Below, piece after piece: positions 54,456 through 63,996 of a stretch of 64,000 nucleotides of DNA. Where the stretch lies: positions 23,101 through 87,100 of the forward strand of contig NZ_JAGGPQ010000026.1 of the NCBI RefSeq assembly GCF_018613675.1, in the 5' to 3' direction. Under the pieces are notes generated by a model. That model saw only the letters and a list, made by a program, of their open reading frames with translations, ran no database searches and was not told where the DNA came from. The DNA comes from Arthrobacter sp. ISL-85 (GTDB lineage Bacteria > Actinomycetota > Actinomycetes > Actinomycetales > Micrococcaceae). A program made the translations under genes and the position numbers. How positions within the stretch are numbered: position 1 is the first letter of the stretch; every line of letters begins with the position of its first letter.

Positions 54456-55025
54456 CTATGGCGAGTCCACAGGCAGTGGCAGCCGACGCCAGTCGGTAAG
54501 ATCCGGATCATGCTGGATGAGGAGGTCCTCCAGTGCGGACCAACCATGGCTGCCGACGAAGGCGGCTTCAGTAGGAAAGAGGGGAACGAGCCAGGAGATG
54601 ATGATCGGTCCATCAGCGTCCTCGTAGGTTGCGAACTCTTCCGGTTGGTAAACCGGGATACCGAAGTAGAAGGCTTCAAGGCGAGTGTCTGGATCCAGCG
54701 GCCCCCACGGGCCGATGACTTCACCCCGCAGAGGAGCCTGCCCCCGGTGGATTACTTCACCCACAAGCTGCTGCATGATCGACGGGACGTAGCGCTCAAA
54801 GTGGCCGCTTCGGACCATCATCAAAAACTCCACCCGGACCGGCGCCTTGCCTGGCAAATCCAGCGGGCGCCGGCTCAGGCCTAGGGTCGAGTACGAGGTC
54901 ACACCGTCAAGAGGCCCGTCGATGAATTTGACGACCTGCGCGGGCTGCGGGTGGCCGTCGGCATCTTTGGACCACCCCTCAGCAAAGGTGCCCAGGAATT
55001 GCTCGAGATGGTCGAGGAGGCTCAT
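54456..55025 (-). CDS. Suppressor-of-fused (SUFU) domain protein
   Basis: 189 residues. SYSTLGLSRRPLDLP, VRVEFLMMVRSGHFERYVPS and EAFYFGIPVYQPEEFATYED with IISWLVPLFPTEAAFVGSHG are typical of bacterial SUFU domains, often immunity-like or accessory. The ATG overlaps the ABC permease stop by 4 nt, indicating an operon. Function not known. Confidence 0.75.
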   Translation of the reverse strand: MSLLDHLEQFLGTFAEGWSKDADGHPQPAQVVKFIDGPLDGVTSYSTLGLSRRPLDLPGKAPVRVEFLMMVRSGHFERYVPSIMQQLVGEVIHRGQAPLRGEVIGPWGPLDPDTRLEAFYFGIPVYQPEEFATYEDADGPIIISWLVPLFPTEAAFVGSHGWSALEDLLIQHDPDLTDWRRLPLPVDSP

Positions 55026-56260
55026 TTGGCGGCCAGTTCACTGCGCCGGAAGGTGGCGGCGATGTTGAGCTTGCGGCCGTATTCGATGGACCCGTACCGG
55101 AACAGGTGGACGGCCAGGCGCAGGATGGCGATGCCGACGATGAAGAGTTCGACGATGACGATGCCGGCCTCGACCGTGGTGAGGGTACCGAAGGCGTTCC
55201 GTAGCAGAGCGGTGACCGGGGCGGTCAACGGGAAGTAGGTGAAGATCTGCACGATCAAGGCGCCGGGGTTGGAGATGACCAGGCTGAATGTGTAGAAGGG
55301 GATGAACATCATGGCCATCAGCGGCCCGAAGATGGTGCCGGCTTCCTTGGCGGTGGGCATGATCGCGCCGATGGCCACGAGGGTGCCTGTAAAGACGGTG
55401 AACCCGCCCAGCAACAGCAGCGCCCCCAGGATCATCGGCCCGGGCTCGAAGACCAGGGACGACAGGCTCAGCTCCGGCAGCGCCAGGGAGTCGCGGAAGA
55501 ACAGGTAGGCCAGCCCGACCGGGGCGAGGAACACCAGGATCTGCACGAGCCCGACCATGAACAGGGCGATGATCTTGCCCGTGATCAGCGTGGTCGGGTT
55601 CAGGGTGGTCAAAATCATTTCGGTGACCCGGTTCTCCTTCTCCTCCAGGGTGGAGTTCAGCATCTGGTTCGAGAGCAGGATCATCGAGATGTAGAAGACG
55701 ACCAGGAAGAGTATTGGTGGGATCACTCCGCCGACGCCGGCCGCGGTCTGTCCGTCCTTGAACGTCTCGGAGTCGAACTTCACCTTGCCGGTTAGGGCTG
55801 CCGTCAGCTGCGGCGACCCGACCGCGTACTGGGCGGAGGCCTCCAGCAGCTGCTTGGCGACGGCCTCGTACTTGCCGTTCTCGAACATGCCTTTGTCGGC
55901 CCCGTAGACCTTCACCGGCTCCTTGGTCGGGTCGGCGGGGAACTGGAAGTACGCCTCACTGACGCCGTTCTTCACCGCCTCGATGGCGGCGGCCGGGTTG
56001 TCGGTGTAGGTCCCGCCGGCGGCCTTGGCCCCGGGCGCCATGAGGATGCCGGAGGCGTCGCTGTACGTGAAGGCGAAGCGGGCGTTCTTCTGGGCCTCGG
56101 CGCTGCTTTTCGAACTCTCGTTGGAGGCGAAGACCAGGGCGAAGACGACGATCAGGAGGATCGGGATCGCCAGGGTCGCGATGGCGAAGCCGCGCTTCTT
56201 GATGGTGCGGACGAACTCGAACGCGACGACGGTGCCGAGGTTGTGCTGTGCCAGTGCCAT
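55022..56260 (-). CDS. ABC-2 type permease (NatB-like)
   Basis: 412 residues. First helix KRGFAIATLAIPILLIVVFA; a large extracytoplasmic loop (60-175); then five helices with ILLSNQMLNSTLEEKENRVTE, the ABC-2 (sodium/drug efflux) signature, and PTTLITGKIIALFMVGLVQI. It works with the ATPase encoded directly upstream; the two genes overlap at one base. Substrate unknown. The ORF is intact. Confidence 0.85.
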   Translation of the reverse strand: MALAQHNLGTVVAFEFVRTIKKRGFAIATLAIPILLIVVFALVFASNESSKSSAEAQKNARFAFTYSDASGILMAPGAKAAGGTYTDNPAAAIEAVKNGVSEAYFQFPADPTKEPVKVYGADKGMFENGKYEAVAKQLLEASAQYAVGSPQLTAALTGKVKFDSETFKDGQTAAGVGGVIPPILFLVVFYISMILLSNQMLNSTLEEKENRVTEMILTTLNPTTLITGKIIALFMVGLVQILVFLAPVGLAYLFFRDSLALPELSLSSLVFEPGPMILGALLLLGGFTVFTGTLVAIGAIMPTAKEAGTIFGPLMAMMFIPFYTFSLVISNPGALIVQIFTYFPLTAPVTALLRNAFGTLTTVEAGIVIVELFIVGIAILRLAVHLFRYGSIEYGRKLNIAATFRRSELAAK

Positions 56261-57187
56261 TATGCTTCCGCCAGTTCGTTCTGCTCGCCGTAGACCTTGA
56301 TGAAGATTTCATCCAAGGAAATCCGGGCCGGGGTGAAGGGCCGCAGGCCCACGCCGGTCTCGACCAGCTCGCGCAGGACCTTCTCCTCGGAGGCTCCCTG
56401 CCCTGGTGCCAGTTCGGCACGTCCATCACTGGTGGAGATGATGTCGTAGAGGTGCGATTCGGGCAGGACGCCGTCGTAGGTGACCCGGTAGACCGTGCCG
56501 CCGAACTCCTCCTGGACTTCCTCGACCGTGCCGTAGGCGCGGGCGACCCCGTCCTTGAGCAGGATCACCCGGTCGCAGAGCCGTTCGACCTCTTCCATCT
56601 GGTGGGTGACCATGATGACCGTCGCCCCGCCCCGCCGGTGCTCGTCGATGATGTCCATCAGCAGCCGCCGGTTCACCGGGTCGAAGCCCTTGGTCGGCTC
56701 GTCAAGGATCAGCAGCTCCGGGTTGTTCATGATGGTGACCCCGAGCTGGACTTTCTGCTGCTGGCCGCCGGAGAGCTTGTCCAGCCGGGTCTTCGCCTTC
56801 TCCGGGATCCCGACCCGCTCCAGGTAGGACTCCGACCAGGACCGGGCCGCGGCCTTGGACAGGCCTTTGAGCCGGCCGAAGTAGACCATCACGTCCAGGA
56901 CCGGTTCCTTCTTACAGGCCCCGCTCTTCCGGCAGGTATCCGAGCCGTGCCCCGTCACGCGGTTCGAAGACTTTCCCGCCGATGTGCAGGGTACCTGCCG
57001 TGGGCTGGTAGATGCCGAGCAGTGCCCGCAGCGTCGTGGTCTTGCCTGACCCGTTGGAGCCCAGGAAGCCGAAAGTCTCCCCCGCCCGGACATCGAAGGA
57101 CAGGTCCCGGATGACCGTGGTGTCCCCGAAGTCCATCCTGAAGTCCTGAATGCGCACAAGCGGCTCCGCCGCGTCCCCCAACGTCAT
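56260..57187 (-). pseudogene. ABC exporter ATPase, interrupted by a single-base frameshift
   Basis: From ATG 57187 the frame gives MTLGDAAEPLVRIQDFRMDF and GFLGSNGSGKTTTLRALLGI (Walker A) to YLPEERGL, then a stop at 56912-56914. The downstream frame continues KKEPVLDVMVYFGRLKGLSK, the signature LSGGQQQKVQLGVTIMN, Walker B LLILDEPTKGFDP and the switch histidine VTHQMEEV to 56260. One lost base around 56914 (expected ...GLYKKEP...) explains the break. Either a real pseudogene or a sequencing error; the permease partner is intact. Confidence 0.8.
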
Positions 57188-57342
57188 GGTCTCAGCCTAT
57201 CTGTGGCAGGTGGGTCCGTCGCCGACAGGCATGCGTAGGGGGCCCGCCAAACGCGGTACACCCGGTGCCAACAACCGGTCCGCGCGCTTCCACATCCAAA
57301 TGGACGCTGGCGATCGAAGGCTGTGCCGTTTGACTCCGGGAG

Positions 57343-57723
57343 TCAGTCCGTCGTCTCTTCGACTCTGACTTCGCTGATTCGGCGGCTGTACCCTTCCAGC
57401 ATTGCTTCGGTGTCGGGATCGTAGTTTAGGTACTCATCGGCCAGTGCTTCGTCGTTGGGGCGGCGGGTCCGGGTAGGTTTTTGCTGTGTCCCCGCCTTCA
57501 GCCGCGGCAGCTGCCGTAGTCGCCGTTCGACGTCCAGCAGCGAGTCCACAAACTCTTCGGCCCAGCTCTTGGCTTCTTCCAGGCTTACGGTTTGGAAGAT
57601 ATGTCGTTCACCGCGGGAGAGGACATAGACACCCTGCTCATCGTCGAAATGGATGCGATACCTTCCCGCACTGCAGTTCGCGAAAAGACTGCCATCATTG
57701 CGTGAGAACCATACGAGCTTCAT
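57343..57723 (-). CDS. Hypothetical protein
   Basis: 126 residues. RNDGSLFANCSAGRYRIHFD, DEQGVYVLSRGERHIFQTVS and LEEAKSWAEEFVDSLLDVER suggest a small alpha/beta domain with a long C-terminal acidic tail. No family recognised. The ribosome site (GGGGGACG before ATG) is fair. Confidence 0.5.
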   Translation of the reverse strand: MKLVWFSRNDGSLFANCSAGRYRIHFDDEQGVYVLSRGERHIFQTVSLEEAKSWAEEFVDSLLDVERRLRQLPRLKAGTQQKPTRTRRPNDEALADEYLNYDPDTEAMLEGYSRRISEVRVEETTD

Positions 57724-58015
57724 AACGTCCCCCTATTCGGGCCCTGCTGCATTGCCTGTGGTCCATCAACGCTCGCACTCCGCGGTGGGCCCGCGCCACA
57801 CATGTCTGTACTCGTTTTTGCGCCGCGAGGGCGGCCATGGGTACCCGCGCGTGGATCGCTTCCGCCTCCGAGAATATCTACGATTCTGAGTGAGGACTCC
57901 GATACGTCCCCTGCCAGAACTGGACCCGCAGGACGTGCAGCTATCTGGACCGGTAACCTTAAGTGGAATGCGCTCGGCCCAGGCCGCTTCTTGCCGGACC
58001 GTCAAACCGGGGCCA

Positions 58016-58948
58016 TCACTCCGCTTCGTCTAGGTGGAATTCCACGCGGTACTTCATGAACCGGATGTTGCTGGTCATCGACAGGGCCCGCTGGATCCGC
58101 AGGTCGTCTTCCTGGGCGATGATGACGCCTTCCACGCTCTGGCCCGGTTCGAGCAGCTCGGTATGGACGAAGCCCATGTAGCGCTGGATCTGGCCGACGA
58201 CGGCATCGCTGGCCCTTCCCCTCTTCAACTCCACGACGAGGAGCCGGGTCTGGTCCTTGCTGATGGCCAGGATGTCCATGGGGCCGGTGTCGGAGGGGTA
58301 CTGCCGGCCGACGGGCTGCCCGTCCTCTTCGTAAATGTCGTACTCGCGGCCCAGGGAGGTGTTGGCCCAATTGTGCACCAGGAAGTCTTCGAGCTGCTTT
58401 TCCATCTGAAAGGCCAGCTGCTCCTGCACCTCGGACGCGATCGCCTGCACTACCGGCTGCCCAGGTTCGGCAAGCTGTGTGAGGGTGGCCAGCTCGGCGG
58501 CGTGGGCCTCGAGCTGGAACACTGTCATCGGGACCGCGGCCGTGGAGGCCAAGGTCGGGCTCATGTCGTCCCGGTTGATCGAGCCTTTCCAGTCCACGGG
58601 CCGCCGGTGCGGAAGGTCGGTGCCGGGGTGGTATTCGTACCCGCCGGCCACCGTCCCGTACTGGTAGGTCCGGTCCGGCTTGGGCGCCAGGACCAGGTCG
58701 CCGACAGCGATGCCCTCGGAGGCGGCCCACAGGTTGCCCATGGCCAAGCCGACCGATACCCGGGTCTTCTCCGGGTACATCTCCTGGTAGATGTCATTCA
58801 TGGCTCCGCGGAATACCTCCGCTCCCCCGCCCAGGTGCGGCCGGATGTCATAGTCCCCGATGAAGTCCACGCCGATGTACCCGTTACGGATCATCTCGTC
58901 GGCAAACTGTCCGCCGCGGCCCTGCCGGACCACCCATGCTGCTGTCAT
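58016..58948 (-). CDS. PD-(D/E)XK nuclease-like protein (NucS/DUF91-related)
   Basis: 310 residues. An N-terminal domain (AAWVVRQGRGGQFADEMIRN, GYIGVDF) resembles Mrr-type N-domains. The C-terminus carries the nuclease core: E183/E187 helix (MEKQLEDFLVHNW), D225 in TGPMDILAI, E240-x-K242 in LLVVELKRG and the following helix VVGQIQRYMGFV, as in NucS/DUF91. It could be a restriction-like endonuclease. Context: Lsr2 and an HsdR-type gene on the same strand. Confidence 0.7.
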   Translation of the reverse strand: MTAAWVVRQGRGGQFADEMIRNGYIGVDFIGDYDIRPHLGGGAEVFRGAMNDIYQEMYPEKTRVSVGLAMGNLWAASEGIAVGDLVLAPKPDRTYQYGTVAGGYEYHPGTDLPHRRPVDWKGSINRDDMSPTLASTAAVPMTVFQLEAHAAELATLTQLAEPGQPVVQAIASEVQEQLAFQMEKQLEDFLVHNWANTSLGREYDIYEEDGQPVGRQYPSDTGPMDILAISKDQTRLLVVELKRGRASDAVVGQIQRYMGFVHTELLEPGQSVEGVIIAQEDDLRIQRALSMTSNIRFMKYRVEFHLDEAE

Positions 58949-59071
58949 TGCTCTCCTGCGTCTCCTGTCCCATCTATGGGGACGCTGTTGAAGGTATCAG
59001 GGTCAGACTCCGGGTAGTGCAAGTTTCAGGCCAAACGAGTCCTTGCACGATCAAGGCTGCCGATAAGGCGC

Positions 59072-59398
59072 TCAGCTCAACCTGGTCTGGTAGCGCTGTA
59101 CGACGTCACCCTTGATGCGGCCGCGTGCGTTCACCTCGATGCCGTTCTCTGCTGCCCAAGCACGGACGGCCTTTGTGTGGGCCGCCGGCGGGAGGAGACG
59201 GACAGAAGGGGCCTGCTTCGTGGCGCCCGTCTTGCGGCCCGCGTCCACGAAGTGGGCCAACAGTCCGCGTAGCTCGCCAGCGTTTGGTCCTGCAAGGTCG
59301 ATTTCGTAGTCAGTGCCGTCTAACCCAAAGTGGATAGTTTCAGTCGCCGCTGATCCGTCGAGGTCATCAATGAGTTCAATCACTGTGCGTGTAGCCAT
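59072..59398 (-). CDS. Lsr2-family nucleoid-associated protein
   Basis: 108 residues. N-terminal oligomerisation domain (MATRTVIELIDDLDGSAATE, IHFGLDGTDYEIDL) and C-terminal DNA-binding domain with the RGR loop at 92-94 (IEVNARGRIKGDVVQRYQ). Lsr2 silences AT-rich foreign DNA by bridging; accessory copies near mobile or defence genes are common in actinobacteria. The chromosome usually has its own copy, so this may be an extra one. Confidence 0.88.
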   Translation of the reverse strand: MATRTVIELIDDLDGSAATETIHFGLDGTDYEIDLAGPNAGELRGLLAHFVDAGRKTGATKQAPSVRLLPPAAHTKAVRAWAAENGIEVNARGRIKGDVVQRYQTRLS

Positions 59399-59555
59399 CC
59401 GATGATCCTAATCAGCCAGCAGCCTTACCAGCTGGAGCGACGCTGGAGCGCACACATGGGATCGACCAGAAGAGCCCAACTCCTGCCAGTCCTTCCTGAA
59501 CCTCTCCTGAAGCCAGCACTATCGCCCCTGCTCAGATTGGAGCGGATAAGCCGCG

Positions 59556-62500
59556 TTAGCCTGCCATCGCAGCAAAACGAACACGCTGGAGCGCCTCCGC
59601 CAGCAGGTCAATGTCTTCCTCCTGGAACAAGCTCTCGGGCCCGGCAGGAGCAGCGTCACTGTAGGGAGACTCATAAAGGGCGCCTATCTCCACGACACCA
59701 TTCTCTGTCAGTTGCTGGACGATCATGTCGACGAAGTGCAGCTGGTTGGCGTTGAGGGTCTTGTCCCCAATGAAATCGGATAAGGCATCCAAAGCGGCCT
59801 GCCTATCCATGCCAACCAGAGACCGTACGAATAGCCCAAGACCTTGGGCTTGCGCGGTGGCCGCTTCAAGTTCCTCGGGTGAACCGGCGCCGCTCTCGAT
59901 CAACATCCGTTGCAGCTCAGCGAGATCCGTCTCAGTCAAGGGAAGTCCCCGGCGAAGTCGATGAATTGCGACGTGGTCCAGGAATCCCTGGAGGTACGCC
60001 CGCGCCTTCTCGCGGTAGCGGGCAAGATCCAGCGATCCGCTCCGGGTCCCCTTCAGCTCGCCTTCCGCAAGCTCGCCGAGTGTGTCTTCGAAGTTCGTGT
60101 AGACAACCTTGCGACGCTTTTTCTCAATCAGGTGCACCAGCGCCCGGAGGCGCACACGAATCAACTCAAGCCACTGCGGTGACACTTGGCCCCATTCCCC
60201 GCCCTCAAGGATCGACTGGATAAGGACCAGCTGGGCTGCGATCGCGGGAATACTCGACTGATCCTGAAGTGCCGAAGCAATCTCGGCGATTTTCTTGCGG
60301 TAGGGCTCAACGGCGGCCGCAGAGTCCAGTGACGCCAACTGGGCCTGATACATCAGCAGGTCGAAGCGCTTGGCTTCCTCAGTATCGGCAGCGGAAGACA
60401 GCGTCGCCAAGGGGGCCAGCTTTGCCTGCAGGTCTGTAAGGTCTTGCGTCCCAAGTGCCGCCCACGATTCGGTTTGGGCGAACTTCTCCACCCACTGCAG
60501 CTGCGGTCGTACTAGAAAGTTCTCCCTCGGCAGCCTTGCTACCTGCCCCATCAGGCCTGACTCAAGCACCAGCACAAAGTCGCCGTCTAAGCCTGCAGCG
60601 CGCGCTTCCGCCAGGAGCTGCGTCCGGACAGCAAAGCTGCGGTGCGCCAGCGACTGTCCCAGGGACCCTTCGGAACCGGGCAGCTCGGCATTGAAATAAT
60701 CAACGTTCTGGCAGACGTCAAAAATGAAGAAGTCCTTCTTGTCCTCACCAGGTCCGTACAGCTCCGGCCTGAGCCTCGTTCCCCGGCCCACCATCTGCCA
60801 GAACTTTGTCTTGGAGCGAACCGCCTTGAAGAAGAGCAGGTTGACAACCTCGGGCACATCGATGCCGGTGTCCAACATGTCCACGGACACTGCAATATGC
60901 GGACTGTCCTCGCTCCGGCTGAAAGCATCGATCAACGTGGAGACGTAGTTGACGCTGTGCGTGATGACCTTCGCGAAGGCGCCGGCGTACCGGGGGTAGT
61001 TGATGTTGAACCGCTCGGCGATGAATTCTGCGTGCTTCTGGTTCTTGGCGAAGATGATCGTCTTTCCGAGCCGGTCTCCCCCGGCAACCTTGTGCCCGCG
61101 GGTCATCAGCACTTCTAGTGCTTTGTCCACGGTGTTGGCGTTGAACAGCCAAGTGTTCAGGATGGCTGGATCCACCGCGTCCGGGATCTCGCCTTCTTCG
61201 TCCCATTCGGCGGAGTCCCACTCCTCTTTTTCCTCCTCCGAAAGTTCCTCATAGCGGATACCTTCCACCGGGAACTTCAACGGAATGGACACGGTCCGAG
61301 GCGGTACGAGATAGCCATCGGAGATGGCCTGAGGCAGCTCGTAGGCGAACGTGGGGACATGGTCTTCGATGTCGAACAGGGAGTAGGTGTTGCGGTCCAC
61401 TTCAAATTGAGGGGTAGCGGTCAAGCCCACCAGGTATGCATCGAAGTACTCGAAGATGGCCCGGTATTTCTGGTACACGGATCGGTGTGCCTCATCGATG
61501 ATGATCAGGTCGTAATGGCCGATTCCGAACCGTTGTGTAAGTACCTTCCCGTCATCGGTCCGTTCGTTGATCAGGTTCATCATGGTTGGATAGGTTGCGA
61601 CATGGATGCGGCTGTCGGCCTCCACGTCCCAGCCCAAAATTGCAGGCGAGGAACCAGGGAGGTTCGTTTTGAAGGCACGGGCGGCCTGGTCAACGAGTGC
61701 GACACGGTCGGCGAGGAACAATACGCGTTTGACCCAGTTGGCCTGCATCAGCAGGTTGGAGAGTGCCACCACGGTACGCGTCTTGCCGGAACCGGTCGCC
61801 ATAACGAGCAGCGCTTTGCGTTCCTTGTCCGTTTCCAGGGCAGCCGTAACGGCCCGAATGGCGGCTTGTTGATAGCTGCGGCCTGCGATCTCGGTATTGA
61901 TGGCTGCTGTGGACAAGGCTTTCCTGGTGGTGCGGCGGTCTACCATGAGCTGGAGCTGATCCCGGGTATGGAAGCCCTGGAGTGGCCGAGGAGGATAGCC
62001 GGACGCGTCATCCCAGATCCAATGCTCGTACCCGTTGCTGTAGTAGATAACGGGGCGCTGGCCCTTCTCCACCTCTAGCGCGTCGGCATACAGTTTGGCC
62101 TGCTGCTGACCCTCGTAGGGCGACTTGGCCGTCCGTTTGGCTTCAACAACGGCAAGTGGCTTGCCATCGGAACCCCACAAGACGTAGTCCACGAACCCAG
62201 TGCCGGTCACGGGGCCGGCGTGCGTGGGCATGTGGTGAACTTCGAACTCGCGATCCTCGTCCTTGTCGAGTGCCCATCCGGCTTCGCCCAAATACAGGTC
62301 GATGTAGACCCGCGTTTCAGCTTCCGAGTAGTCGTGGCTGTCCGGGAGCTTCTTGTTTTCTTCCTTCGCCCGGGCAATCTCCGCACGCAGGGCTGCGAGC
62401 TGGGCCTGCAGCTGCTCATTGTCCTGCTTTTGTGCAACCAGCGATGCATCCTTGGCCGCGAGCTCCTCGGCAAGTTTCGCGGTCTGGTCCGCGGTACTGG

Positions 62501-62981
62501 GTTTCAGAACAGGTGCTGGAACACCTTGTTTCGGTGTCGGGCTCAGGAACTGCCCGTTGAACATGAGTGTTGGGCTCGGGCGGTTCGCGGGATTCCGGGT
62601 GTAGTTGAGCGCTAGCCAGATGCAGACGTGGAACAGTTCCCGAAGTGTTTGCTCCGAATGCTGGACGGTGATCGACGCATTCGTGTGGATGGCACTGTTC
62701 GCGACTCTGCGAATTAGGTGGAACTTGCTGACGACCGTCTCGCCTGCGAGCCGCTTGAACGTGGGCTCCGACATCAAGGCGTTAAGATCGCTCTTGTAAG
62801 GCAAGGTAAGGGAAGCGTCGGCTTCAAAGAGCCACGCCAGCAGGGATTCGATAGTCCGTCGTGCATAGAGAAGGGAAGAGCGGGGGTCCTTCCGCGCGTA
62901 TAGCTCGGCCAGCCGTGCTTCCTTCGCAATAGCCGGCCACTCCACCTGCAGTAAAGCGAAGTTGCTGTTCATATCCCCCAA
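59556..62981 (-). CDS. Type I restriction HsdR-like helicase-nuclease (orphan)
   Basis: 1141 residues from TTG 62981 (GAGGAG five bases upstream). Order: N-terminal DUF4145-like helical domain (LYARRTIESLLAWLFEADAS), a Gln/Glu coiled coil, PD-(D/E)XK core (D265 GFVDYVLWG, E280-x-K282 AVVEAKR), then SF2 helicase with Walker A MATGSGKT at 394-401, DEAH at 496-499, VGLTATPQF, and helicase C (QMVGRGTRLRPE). The C-terminal 300 residues match EcoEI-type R subunits. No hsdM or hsdS is visible within the window, so on its own it cannot restrict. Confidence 0.85.
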   Translation of the reverse strand: MGDMNSNFALLQVEWPAIAKEARLAELYARKDPRSSLLYARRTIESLLAWLFEADASLTLPYKSDLNALMSEPTFKRLAGETVVSKFHLIRRVANSAIHTNASITVQHSEQTLRELFHVCIWLALNYTRNPANRPSPTLMFNGQFLSPTPKQGVPAPVLKPSTADQTAKLAEELAAKDASLVAQKQDNEQLQAQLAALRAEIARAKEENKKLPDSHDYSEAETRVYIDLYLGEAGWALDKDEDREFEVHHMPTHAGPVTGTGFVDYVLWGSDGKPLAVVEAKRTAKSPYEGQQQAKLYADALEVEKGQRPVIYYSNGYEHWIWDDASGYPPRPLQGFHTRDQLQLMVDRRTTRKALSTAAINTEIAGRSYQQAAIRAVTAALETDKERKALLVMATGSGKTRTVVALSNLLMQANWVKRVLFLADRVALVDQAARAFKTNLPGSSPAILGWDVEADSRIHVATYPTMMNLINERTDDGKVLTQRFGIGHYDLIIIDEAHRSVYQKYRAIFEYFDAYLVGLTATPQFEVDRNTYSLFDIEDHVPTFAYELPQAISDGYLVPPRTVSIPLKFPVEGIRYEELSEEEKEEWDSAEWDEEGEIPDAVDPAILNTWLFNANTVDKALEVLMTRGHKVAGGDRLGKTIIFAKNQKHAEFIAERFNINYPRYAGAFAKVITHSVNYVSTLIDAFSRSEDSPHIAVSVDMLDTGIDVPEVVNLLFFKAVRSKTKFWQMVGRGTRLRPELYGPGEDKKDFFIFDVCQNVDYFNAELPGSEGSLGQSLAHRSFAVRTQLLAEARAAGLDGDFVLVLESGLMGQVARLPRENFLVRPQLQWVEKFAQTESWAALGTQDLTDLQAKLAPLATLSSAADTEEAKRFDLLMYQAQLASLDSAAAVEPYRKKIAEIASALQDQSSIPAIAAQLVLIQSILEGGEWGQVSPQWLELIRVRLRALVHLIEKKRRKVVYTNFEDTLGELAEGELKGTRSGSLDLARYREKARAYLQGFLDHVAIHRLRRGLPLTETDLAELQRMLIESGAGSPEELEAATAQAQGLGLFVRSLVGMDRQAALDALSDFIGDKTLNANQLHFVDMIVQQLTENGVVEIGALYESPYSDAAPAGPESLFQEEDIDLLAEALQRVRFAAMAG

Positions 62982-63215
62982 AGCCACTCCTCTATTGATC
63001 TTCTCTCTGGAGCCTAAATGGTGAATCTCCTCAGATGAACAGGCAACGCGTGTTTCAGCGGTCATTAGCAGCTACATCGACTGGCTTGACCTGCACGCTT
63101 ACTCAACAAGCCCCACATTATCGTGGCCCTGTTCTACTTAAGCACCACTGCCGGGGCTCGCTACGACCTCAACGAAGCAGAGGACGTCGATCAGGGTGAC
63201 CCGTAGTGGACTGCC

Positions 63216-63335
63216 TATGTAGATCCACGTGTCCTGGAATATGCGGACACTCCCGGCTGCCTTTAGCGCTTCTAGCTGGAGCTGCGGATCCTGCTCACTG
63301 GTCGATACCTTGGCGTAGCCGATGGTGTTCGGCTT
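63216..63335 (-). pseudogene. Serine resolvase N-terminal fragment
   Basis: IGYAKVSTSEQDPQLQLEAL, KAAGSVRIFQDT is the start of a resolvase/invertase catalytic domain, including the nucleophile serine in VSTSEQ (usual IGYARVSTxDQ). The homology stops after about 35 residues, so only the N-terminal tip remains. Confidence 0.7.
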
Positions 63336-63403
63336 ATAACCACCTTGCTTTCCGTTCCCGCGCGGGTCCTGTGGGATGCTCAATGGTGTAAACAGCAGGA
63401 TGC

Positions 63404-63437
63404 CGATGTCCGCGTCTCTCAAGAGACGCGGACATCG
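63404..63437. terminator. Long perfect hairpin
   Basis: CGATGTCCGCGTCTCT and its exact complement separated by two bases (63404-63419 and 63422-63437). Probably a terminator, or the remains of a mobile-element end next to the resolvase fragment. Confidence 0.6.
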
Positions 63438-63467
63438 CCTTGCGTCCTAAATCCTGGGCGCGCCCTG

Positions 63468-63996
63468 CTACCAACTACTACGTCCTCGTCGCTCCGAAAG
63501 GTTCGGGCCTTTTTGATCTCCCTTGATGGCAATGGCTTTGCCGGGGTGGTACTGGCCCACACCGTAGAGGCGGTCATACGCGTTGCCGACTGCCTTCCAG
63601 GTTTCCGTCGGCTTTGGAGTACCCACGGCCGCCAATATGGCTGGGAGAGGACCTGCTAGCAGGTTGATGCCGAAAATTTGCCGCTGCCACGGCAATCATC
63701 ACGACAATTTGGAGGGCGCGTCTCACTGCAAGGTCGTGCCCAAAAGGAAGCACGAGCGATAGCTGTTGTTCCGCTTCGCCGAGCAACAATCTCGAGCCAG
63801 GAATCTCGCTGAATATGTCGTCAATCTCTTCAGTGAGTTGGCCGGCACCGTGGAGCCCACGAAGAGTCTCAAATAATCCGTCTACCGTCGCCTCGCGGAC
63901 TGCAGGCTTGATTACGGACTCACGAAACCAATCCGTGCTGAGGAAGGCTGCGGTTGCCCGGGTGGAGGCAAGCGCAGTTCGCATGGACTCATTCAC
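63468..63996 (-). pseudogene. Hypothetical protein, frameshifted (near window edge)
   Basis: The frame from 63996 reads ATAAFLSTDWFRESVIKPAV, REATVDGLFETLRGLHGAGQ, GEAEQQLSLVLPFGHDLAVR, then FRHQPASRSS. Around 63675 the protein-like frame switches to IFGINLLAGPLPAILAAVGT, PKPTETWKAVGNAYDRLYGV, GQYHPGKAIAIKGD. Both parts are ordered, so one gene with a frameshift is likely. The true start may lie to the right of the window. No family recognised. Confidence 0.4.

Larger units (their letters stand above)
63066..63573. other. Mostly non-coding, with resolvase fragment and hairpin
   Basis: About 500 bases between the HsdR gene and the terminal gene. It contains a serine-recombinase fragment and a strong hairpin, listed separately; otherwise nothing is recognised. 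Confidence 0.4.

Noticed and set aside
61359..62078. 239-codon plus-strand frame inside the HsdR gene
   Set aside because: Antisense shadow of the helicase domain.
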